Positions 1 to 5,673 of a stretch of 8,959 bases of DNA are shown here, in pieces. This stretch comes from Candidatus Sulfotelmatobacter sp. (GTDB taxonomy: Bacteria > Acidobacteriota > Terriglobia > Terriglobales > Acidobacteriaceae). Where the stretch lies: NCBI GenBank assembly GCA_030037575.1, contig JASHRB010000396.1, positions 1-8,959 on the forward strand. Reading direction: 5' to 3'. A model generated the notes under the pieces. It was not told the origin of the DNA and made no database searches. It was given only the letters and a program-made list of their open reading frames with translations. The position numbers were made by a program, and so were the translations under genes. Every line of letters starts with the position of its first letter. Position 1 is the first letter of the stretch.

Positions 1-1182
1 GACCCCTCCATCGAGGATGGGAATGGGCAATAAGTTAAAAATGCCGAGGTTCAAACTGATGCCGGCGGTCAACTCCATCAGCGGAGTCCAGCCCTTTTGC
101 TGAGCGGCATAGCCCGCATCCTGAGCGATCCCGATCGGGCCCGACACGGCGCGCAGAGAAACTTTGCGCTCCACAATTTTCTTCGCCAGCTCCAGGATGA
201 GCAAAGAATATTTCTTGTTCTGATCGAGAGAGAGGCTCAGCGCCTGAGCAAAGGGTAAGCGTGTTACCTTCAGTCCCTTCTTGTCGAGAAATCCCAGACG
301 GTATCTCCACTCTTTTGGGTCCTCGGTCTTCGAGAGCACCGGGGTCAAGTGAAATTTCAGGGTCTGGTTATCCCGGAGCACCTCGAGATCGACCGGGCTG
401 TCCTTGGTTTGCTGAAGATCGTCAATCAGGGCCTCAATCGACAGCAGGGGCTGGCCGTTCAGGGCCACCACCCGGTCGCCCTCTTTCAACCCGGCTTTGG
501 CAGCGGGCGTGTCGGCTTCCACCTGGTCGATGATCACCGGGTCCAGGGGAAACCAGCCGGCGGAGCCAACCTCCGAGGAAGTTACCGCCTGCGGCACAAT
601 GGTTTTCCGGAAAGTCTGGTTTCCGCGCTGGACGGTAATATCCAGCGGTTGGTTAGGGCTTAGCCATACCCGCGGCTGCAGCTGTTCCCAGGTGGGATTG
701 GTCATGCCATCGACCTTCACGATGCGATCGCCCTGCTGCAAGCCGATGCGGGCGGCGGGGGAACCGTGCTTTACTCCTTCTATCACCGCCGGTTGGTCGA
801 GGAACGCCGGGTACTCGTAGTGCACCATGTACACCACAGTGAGCAGAACGATGGCCAGCAAAATGTTCATCGCTGGGCCGGCGATTGCAATCAGAAAACG
901 ATGCCAGCGGGGATGCGACATGAACTCGGCGGGATCGCCGGTGCGCTCATCCATGGGATTTTCGCCGCTCATTTTCACGTACCCGCCAAGAGGAATGGCG
1001 TTAACCCGGTAGTCGGTATCGCCCTTGCGGATGCCGAAAAGGCGCTTGCCGAATCCGATGGCAAACTGCTCCACCCGCACACCCAGCAATTTGGCCACAG
1101 CATAGTGGCCCAATTCGTGGATTAAAATCATGAACCCGAGAACGACCGCGACGGCGACGACAGAGATGAAGAAATCGTACAT
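1..1182 (-). CDS. rseP: RIP metalloprotease RseP (site-2 protease), 3' end cut by window edge
   Basis: Membrane-embedded zinc metalloprotease of the S2P/M50 family, which cleaves membrane-spanning anti-sigma factors or signal-peptide remnants within the inner membrane. The 394 visible residues start with a hydrophobic helix carrying the zinc-binding HELGH (H22, E23, H26). The family elements LGGYVKM (65-71) and AGPAMN (101-106) follow, then a second hydrophobic helix (about 98-120) and two PDZ domains in tandem (about 130-195 and 215-285). SGPIGIA (347-353) and NLLPIPILDGG (383-393) contribute the third metal ligand, D391. The family is usually about 450 residues, so roughly the last 50-60 residues lie outside the window. 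The ATG at 1182-1180 is the first ATG after an in-frame TAA upstream. No good ribosome site stands at normal spacing; GGGGAG lies about 20 bases upstream. The start is 37 bp behind the dxr stop, which suggests one transcript. Family assignment is very secure; the substrate is unknown. Confidence 0.96.
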   Translation of the reverse strand, partial: MYDFFISVVAVAVVLGFMILIHELGHYAVAKLLGVRVEQFAIGFGKRLFGIRKGDTDYRVNAIPLGGYVKMSGENPMDERTGDPAEFMSHPRWHRFLIAIAGPAMNILLAIVLLTVVYMVHYEYPAFLDQPAVIEGVKHGSPAARIGLQQGDRIVKVDGMTNPTWEQLQPRVWLSPNQPLDITVQRGNQTFRKTIVPQAVTSSEVGSAGWFPLDPVIIDQVEADTPAAKAGLKEGDRVVALNGQPLLSIEALIDDLQQTKDSPVDLEVLRDNQTLKFHLTPVLSKTEDPKEWRYRLGFLDKKGLKVTRLPFAQALSLSLDQNKKYSLLILELAKKIVERKVSLRAVSGPIGIAQDAGYAAQQKGWTPLMELTAGISLNLGIFNLLPIPILDGGV

Positions 1183-1219
1183 AAAAGAGATTACGTAACA
1201 GCTCCCCTGTTAGATTCAC

Positions 1220-2428
1220 CTAGGCCATGGATGTTGCGTCTGCCTGAATCGTTTGCTTAATGCTTTTCTTAATGGTTGAAATCCGTTCTCGAGCCTGTCG
1301 GCGGGCCGCGGCGTCGGCTTCAAGCACTTGGGCAATCGACTCGAGCCTCCCATCATTGGATGCTAAAACTGCGTCTTCGATGATCCTGGGAATCTGATCG
1401 AAGCGGATGCTGCCCTCCAGAAACGCTGCCACCGCGATTTCATCGGCGGCGTTGAGCGCCACTGTCTTGGCCCCTCCGGCTTCGGCGGCTTCGTAGGCGA
1501 GGCGAAGACAAGGAAATTTATTCACGTCGGGCGGGGCGAAGTCCAGATGACGCAAGTTACTTACCGGAAAACGCATATCCGAATGAATCCGTTCGGGATA
1601 GGTCAGAGCGTAAAGAATCGGCAGCCGCATATCGGTCACCGAGAACTGAGCAAGTAGGCTGCCATCCACAAACTCAACCATGGAGTGAATGGTCGACTGG
1701 GGGTGAACCATGACCTCCACTTTCGAGGGCGGCATGTGAAATAAGCGGCAGGCTTCGATGACTTCGAAGCCCTTATTCATTAATGTGGCCGAGTCGATGG
1801 TGATGCGCTTGCCCATCTTCCAGGTGGGATGATTCAGCGCCTGCTCGACGGTGATCGAAGCAAATTCAGCCAGCGGGGTCGTCAAAAATGGCCCGCCGGA
1901 GGCAGTGAGCCAGATGCGCTCGACTTCCTCCCTTCGTCCTCCGCGCAGACACTGGTGAACGGCGTTATGTTCGCTGTCGATCGGAAGCAACGGCGTATTT
2001 TGCTTGCGCGCCTCGGCCGTGATCAGCTCGCCGGCAGCGACCAGACATTCTTTATTGGCCAGGCCCAGCGTTTTGCCTGCTTTCGCGGCCTCGTAGGTGG
2101 CTTCCAGGCCGGCCACGCCCACGATGGCGCTGACCACAAAATCAACCTCGGGAAGCGTAGCCACACGCACCAAACCTGCCGGGCCGTGCACCAGTTCGAC
2201 GCCGCTGATCCCCGCTTGCTTTAAGCGCGAGCGCAGCATCTCCGCGTCCACGTCGGAGGCCACAGATGCCAAGCGTGGCCGCCAGTGCTCGATCTGCTCA
2301 AAGACCGCGTTCAAATTGTTGCCGGCGGCAAGCGCCACGATCTGAAAACGATGGGGATACGTTTCGACCACGCGCAGCGTGCTGCGGCCGATCGATCCGG
2401 TCGATCCCAGGATGGCAATGCGTTTCAT
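1220..2428 (-). CDS. dxr: 1-deoxy-D-xylulose 5-phosphate reductoisomerase
   Basis: Cytoplasmic, NADPH- and divalent-metal-dependent enzyme that rearranges and reduces 1-deoxy-D-xylulose 5-phosphate to 2-C-methyl-D-erythritol 4-phosphate, the committed step of the MEP isoprenoid pathway. At 402 residues it has the usual family length. The N-terminal nucleotide-binding loop GSTGSIG is at 8-14 and LANKECLV at 123-130. The metal ligands are D151 and E153 (in PIDSEHNA) and E222 (in NKGFE). The substrate-binding SGGPF is at 177-181, the flexible lid NHPTWKMG at 199-206, and S213, N218 and K219 surround the phosphate site. MVHPQSTIHSMVEF (240-253) and the helical C-terminal domain (LNAADEIAVAAFL) are also present. 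No key residue is missing. The start is ATG at 2428, with no obvious Shine-Dalgarno sequence. It lies 45 bp after cdsA and 37 bp before rseP, the standard order of this cluster. The product should feed the prenyl precursors used by UppS. Confidence 0.98.
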   Translation of the reverse strand: MKRIAILGSTGSIGRSTLRVVETYPHRFQIVALAAGNNLNAVFEQIEHWRPRLASVASDVDAEMLRSRLKQAGISGVELVHGPAGLVRVATLPEVDFVVSAIVGVAGLEATYEAAKAGKTLGLANKECLVAAGELITAEARKQNTPLLPIDSEHNAVHQCLRGGRREEVERIWLTASGGPFLTTPLAEFASITVEQALNHPTWKMGKRITIDSATLMNKGFEVIEACRLFHMPPSKVEVMVHPQSTIHSMVEFVDGSLLAQFSVTDMRLPILYALTYPERIHSDMRFPVSNLRHLDFAPPDVNKFPCLRLAYEAAEAGGAKTVALNAADEIAVAAFLEGSIRFDQIPRIIEDAVLASNDGRLESIAQVLEADAAARRQARERISTIKKSIKQTIQADATSMA

Positions 2429-2454
2429 AACAGAGAAACTGCCAGCAACAGAGA
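2429..2454 (-). repeat. Two direct 8-mers in front of dxr
   Basis: The octamer AACAGAGA (plus strand) occurs at 2429-2436 and again at 2447-2454, 18 bases apart start to start, in the 45-bp gap directly before the dxr start codon. The first copy abuts the ATG, where a ribosome-binding site would normally be. It could be chance or a small regulatory repeat; nothing else identifies it. Confidence 0.3.
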
Positions 2455-2473
2455 CAAACCCACATTTTACGCG

Positions 2474-3385
2474 TTACCAGGGGCGTGCGGGAGGGAAGAA
2501 TGCGGCCACGTAAATCCACAGTAGGGGGGCGGCAAACAAAAGCGCATCGATGCGGTCCAGCAGACCGCCGTGACCGGGAAGAATTGTTCCTGAATCTTTC
2601 GCCCCGGCGCCGCGCTTGATGAGGGACTCGACCAGATCGCCCAACTGGGCCGCGAGGTTCACCATGATGGTCAACAGAATGATCGGCCAGGCTTCGGGCT
2701 TTTCCAGGCCGAACATGCCGTCGCGGCGTTCGATCAGGCCAATCCGCAGCAGCCATGAACTGATTTGCAGGGCCTGGCTGAGGAGCAGGCAGCCGACAAT
2801 CAGGCTGGCGGCAAGTGATGCTGCGGCGCCCTCCCACGTCTTCCTGGGGCTGAGGCGCGGCGCCATCAAGTGATGGCCCAGCCAGTGACCGACGAAGTAG
2901 GCGAAAATGTCTCCCGCCCACACCACCAGCAGCAAATAAAGCAGCCACAACCCTCCCGCCACCTGCTCGCGCAGGTGGACCAGCATGGCGAGTGGCGCGG
3001 CGATGTACACGAATGCAAAGGCGGAGGCCGCGGCTGCCGGGTATCCGCTACTCAACTGGGACCGCGGCCGCAGGGCGACAGTTAAAAAGACAAATGGAGC
3101 GATGGCGGAGGCGAAGCCCAGGCCGAGCACGAATTTCAAGGCCGACAGTTGCGGCGGCGCCTCGGCGGAGCTTATGGCCAGGAATAGAAAAAAAAGTCCA
3201 ATGAAAAGATAAGTCGGCAGGCGCATCGTACGTACGGAATAGGACTCCGCCAGCTTGAGGAATTCCTGCACCGTCACCAAGGCGATGGCGGCGATGATTA
3301 CAGCGACCACCGGAACCGGCGCGCGCAGCACCAGCAGCAGGACAATTGGAATCAGCACGACTGCGGTCGCGATGCGTTTGAGCAA
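2474..3385 (-). CDS. cdsA: Phosphatidate cytidylyltransferase (CDP-diglyceride synthase)
   Basis: Integral inner-membrane enzyme that condenses CTP with phosphatidic acid to CDP-diacylglycerol, the branch point for phosphatidylglycerol, cardiolipin and phosphatidylethanolamine synthesis. At 303 residues it is close to the usual length. It consists of many hydrophobic helices (for example 5-38, 59-72, 84-105, 118-137, 145-170, 188-203 and 233-247). The CDS family signature is complete at 254-280: SLIKR, then AKDSG (262-266), LPGHGG (269-274) and DRID (277-280). The conserved SPRKTWEG stands at 179-186. The start is TTG at 3385, giving MLKRIATAVVLIP, which aligns with the usual family N-terminus; no in-frame ATG is near, and no good ribosome site is visible. 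A 205-bp gap separates it from uppS, wider than the other gaps in this cluster, so a promoter or RNA element could sit there. Identification is secure; the TTG start is inferred. Confidence 0.97.
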   Translation of the reverse strand: MLKRIATAVVLIPIVLLLVLRAPVPVVAVIIAAIALVTVQEFLKLAESYSVRTMRLPTYLFIGLFFLFLAISSAEAPPQLSALKFVLGLGFASAIAPFVFLTVALRPRSQLSSGYPAAAASAFAFVYIAAPLAMLVHLREQVAGGLWLLYLLLVVWAGDIFAYFVGHWLGHHLMAPRLSPRKTWEGAAASLAASLIVGCLLLSQALQISSWLLRIGLIERRDGMFGLEKPEAWPIILLTIMVNLAAQLGDLVESLIKRGAGAKDSGTILPGHGGLLDRIDALLFAAPLLWIYVAAFFPPARPW

Positions 3386-3451
3386 GGGCGTGATTCGAAG
3401 AAAGTGAAGAACTATTTAACCATAGAGTCGGTCAAAAACTCTTCAGCGCAA

Positions 3452-3485
3452 AGTTTTGAGGAGGCTTGGCCAACCGGGCAAAACT
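3452..3485. repeat. Imperfect inverted repeat in the cdsA leader
   Basis: AGTTTTG at 3452-3458 is perfectly complementary to CAAAACT at 3479-3485. Between them lies the 8-bp palindrome TTGGCCAA, so the whole reads as two nested dyads separated by unequal internal spacers. The centre has no room for an RNA loop, so a DNA-binding site or a weak outer hairpin is more likely than a strong RNA structure. It begins about 65 bp upstream of the cdsA start. Function is unknown. Confidence 0.35.
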
Positions 3486-3488
3486 GTC

Positions 3489-3504
3489 GCTTCAGCGCTT
3501 CAGC
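3489..3504. repeat. Tandem octamer GCTTCAGC x2
   Basis: GCTTCAGC occurs twice head to tail (3489-3496 and 3497-3504), with a partial third copy (CTTCAGCG) at 3441-3448. All lie in the uppS-cdsA spacer. The array is too short to class as an element and may be replication slippage. Confidence 0.4.
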
Positions 3505-3590
3505 CACAGCGGTTTACAGAGGTTCGCGGGGACAAAAGCGGTTCGCGCCGCTATCTGCGTCTGCGCGGCTCCCGGGGAAAGGACTTTCGG

Positions 3591-4418
3591 TCACTCGCGT
3601 GCGGTCTTCTCCGGGGCGGCATGCTGCGGTTGCGCATGGGCATCGCCGTTCAGCCCGCCGTAACGGCGCTCGCGTTTTTGAAATTCGGCAATGGCTTCGA
3701 GCAGATGCACGCCGCGAAAATCGGGCCATAGAGTCGGCGTGACGTAAATTTCGGCGTAAGCCAATTGCCACAGCAGGAAATTGCTCAACCGCATTTCGCC
3801 GGAAGTGCGAACCACCAAATCCGGGTCTGGCAAATTGCGCGTGTAAAGGTGCTCGCCCACCGTTTCTTCGTCGACACGCAGGTGCTCGATGCCGCCGTTT
3901 TGCGACGCCGCTTCGAGCATTGATCGAAAAGCATCGACCAGTTCGCTGCGCGCACTGTAATTCAGCGCAAGCGTCAGCACCGTGCCGGTGTTGCCCGAGG
4001 TGCTCTGCTCCGCCCATCGCATGCGTTCTTGAACATCTTCGGGCAGCTCGTGCCGCCGGCCGATATACGCCAGGCGAATATTGTTTCGATTGAGCGTGGG
4101 CAATTCGGCCTTCAAATAGCGGCTCAGCAGGCGCATCAGAAAATCGACCTCACTCTTGGGCCGCTTTTTCCAGTTTTCTTCGGAAAACGCGTACAAGGTG
4201 ACAGCGTGAATGCCGATACGGGCGGCAGTTTCCACGGTCGAGCGCACCGCCGCGACTCCGGCGCGATGGCCGGCCACGCGCGGCATGTGGCGCCGTTTAG
4301 CCCAGCGTCCGTTGCCGTCCATGATGATCGCGATGTGTCGTGGGAGCCGCGCTGGATCGAGCTTACGGTAGACTTCACTCTCCTTGTGATCCAACCCGGC
4401 GGGAACTCTGGCCTGCAA
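3591..4418 (-). CDS. uppS: Isoprenyl transferase (undecaprenyl diphosphate synthase)
   Basis: Cytoplasmic cis-prenyltransferase that adds isopentenyl diphosphate units to farnesyl diphosphate to build the C55 carrier lipid precursor for peptidoglycan and other surface polymers. It has 275 residues. The diphosphate-binding MDGNGRWAKRR is at 33-43 (catalytic D34; N36, R38, W39), followed by GHRAG (50-54) and the substrate loop YAFSEENWKRP-like segment at 76-87. RTSGE (204-208), R210 and S212 bind isopentenyl diphosphate, and E223 in QLAYAEIY is the expected Mg ligand. WPDF (231-234) and the usual ending ERRYGG are present. About 20 extra residues beyond that ending (NGDAHAQPQ...) form a polar, probably disordered tail. 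The start is TTG at 4418, supported by AAGGGG seven bases upstream; a second in-frame TTG at residue 9 is the alternative, and the first ATG falls inside the catalytic motif, so it is excluded. The protease gene ends 75 bp upstream. Confidence 0.97.
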   Translation of the reverse strand: MQARVPAGLDHKESEVYRKLDPARLPRHIAIIMDGNGRWAKRRHMPRVAGHRAGVAAVRSTVETAARIGIHAVTLYAFSEENWKKRPKSEVDFLMRLLSRYLKAELPTLNRNNIRLAYIGRRHELPEDVQERMRWAEQSTSGNTGTVLTLALNYSARSELVDAFRSMLEAASQNGGIEHLRVDEETVGEHLYTRNLPDPDLVVRTSGEMRLSNFLLWQLAYAEIYVTPTLWPDFRGVHLLEAIAEFQKRERRYGGLNGDAHAQPQHAAPEKTARE

Positions 4419-4425
4419 GGCTCAT

Positions 4426-4438
4426 CCCCTTCCGAAGG
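4426..4438 (-). promoter_or_regulatory. uppS ribosome-binding site within a small dyad
   Basis: On the minus strand GGAAGGGG (4433-4426) precedes the TTG start with a 7-base gap, a fair Shine-Dalgarno match that supports the TTG. Its first bases are also the right arm of the dyad CCTT-CGG-AAGG (4438-4428). A mini-hairpin could partly hide the site, but four base pairs with a three-base loop is weak. An out-of-frame ATG at 4425 leads to no sensible product. Confidence 0.45.
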
Positions 4439-4493
4439 TTGAGGCTAACACGGTGGGGAGGGAGAGGGCAATGAGCTGCGTGCACTACGCGCG

Positions 4494-5663
4494 CTACTTC
4501 GCCTCCTCCGGCACAATCCTCAGCTCCACTTTCTCCGTATGCCGTAGCAGCGTCAGCCCGGAACCCACGCCGGCGTGCACGTCTGTGAGCAAACGATGCA
4601 GGTCGTCCACTCCCGCCACCGGCTTGCCTCCGAGCGCAACAATCACATCCCCGTCGCGCAAGCCGGCCCGCATCGCCGGGCTATTTTCTTCCCGGGATAA
4701 AACCAAAGCTCCCGATTCTTTCGGCAGATCGTAGAAGCGCACAACCCGCCGATGAATGGGCACGGTTTGCGCCGAGACGCCGATGTAGCTGCGGCGGATG
4801 CGTCCGTCGCGCAACAGGCGGCTGGCGACGAACTTCGCGGTATTGATGCCAATGGCGAAGCAGATGCCCTGCGCCGGCAGAATGGTCGCTGTGTTCACGC
4901 CCACGACCCGGCCGGCTGAATCAACGAGCGGCCCTCCCGAGTTGCCCGGGTTAAGCGCAGCATCGGTTTGAATCACATCATCGATCAGGCGCCCCGAGTA
5001 GGAGCGCAAGGAACGGCCCAGCGCGCTGACTACGCCTGCGGTTACCGTCGACTGAAATCCATATGGATTGCCGATCGCGACCACCAGCTGCCCTACGCGA
5101 AGCTGCTGCGAATCGCCCAGCGCGGCAGCGCTAAGGCCAGGTTCATCGATGCGAATCACGGCAAGATCGCTCGCAGGATCGTCGCCGATGGCGCTGGCGG
5201 GCCGGCGCCGCCCATCGGAGAAGCTGACATGGATGCGCTTGGCCTCATGGACCACGTGACTGTTGGTGAGAATCAGGCCGTCGGGAGTGAAGACGAAGCC
5301 CGAGCCTCCGCCTCGGCGTTCGCGCGGTTCGCCCGAGTGGCTGCGCCCGGCTTGATGCACTTCAATGTTGACCACCGAAGGGCTGACTCGCCCGACTGCG
5401 CCGGTGACGGCGCGCGAGTACGCATCGAGCAGCGCATCGTCAGCCGATGACGAGCCCTCGATCGCCTGCGATCCCAGGCGCACACCTTCCTTGCATCGGG
5501 CAGCGCCCGCTTGGGCGATGCCCAGGGGACGAACAGGCGGGGTTGAAAATTTTCCAGCTTCTTCCCCTTCCATGCTGGATAGATGTTGATCGATCTGTTC
5601 GGGATTCAGCCGGTGCAACTGGAGGGCCACAAGGGCGGAGCCTGAGCCGCATTCTCCCAGCAC
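4494..5663 (-). CDS. Trypsin-like S1C serine protease with C-terminal PDZ domain (HtrA/DegS-type)
   Basis: Serine endopeptidase of the HtrA family. Up to 389 residues: a protease domain (about 80-285) with GSGFV (120-124), catalytic H136 (TNSHVV), D166 (SDLAVIRI) and S242 (NPGNSGGPL), then one PDZ domain (about 292-385; AGLRDGDVIVALGG at 333-346). The triad is complete. No signal peptide, lipobox or membrane helix is visible, which is unusual for DegP/DegS/DegQ and would leave it cytoplasmic unless it is exported some other way. Residues 1-75 are polar, low in complexity and match nothing I recognise. The start is uncertain. GTG at 5663 has AAGG eight bases upstream and follows the propeller stop by 10 bp; an ATG at 5573 (residue 31) is the main alternative. 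All motifs fall after either start. Placement between a secreted propeller gene and uppS suggests co-expression. The target is unknown. Confidence 0.93.
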   Translation of the reverse strand: MLGECGSGSALVALQLHRLNPEQIDQHLSSMEGEEAGKFSTPPVRPLGIAQAGAARCKEGVRLGSQAIEGSSSADDALLDAYSRAVTGAVGRVSPSVVNIEVHQAGRSHSGEPRERRGGGSGFVFTPDGLILTNSHVVHEAKRIHVSFSDGRRRPASAIGDDPASDLAVIRIDEPGLSAAALGDSQQLRVGQLVVAIGNPYGFQSTVTAGVVSALGRSLRSYSGRLIDDVIQTDAALNPGNSGGPLVDSAGRVVGVNTATILPAQGICFAIGINTAKFVASRLLRDGRIRRSYIGVSAQTVPIHRRVVRFYDLPKESGALVLSREENSPAMRAGLRDGDVIVALGGKPVAGVDDLHRLLTDVHAGVGSGLTLLRHTEKVELRIVPEEAK

Positions 5664-5673
5664 TGGCCGTGCC

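Larger units (their letters stand above)
3386..3590 (-). other. uppS-cdsA spacer with small repeats
   Basis: This 205-bp spacer has no credible gene. It holds an inverted repeat (3452-3485), a tandem GCTTCAGC pair (3489-3504) with a related CTTCAGCG at 3441-3448, and a direct GGTTCGCG pair (3521-3528 and 3540-3547). On the minus strand, short CCTCTGT and GCTGTGG stretches around 3508-3522 vaguely recall dispersed CTCTGTGG-type intergenic repeats known to me from acidobacterial genomes. That resemblance is loose and unverified. I see no clear U-tract terminator and no convincing promoter. Confidence 0.5.

Noticed and set aside
3386..3590. Riboswitch or intrinsic terminator between uppS and cdsA
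   Set aside because: No known riboswitch core could be recognised and no stem is followed by a T tract.
4968..5450. Plus-strand open frame of 160 codons
   Set aside because: It lies opposite the protease catalytic domain, whose motifs are fully conserved on the minus strand.
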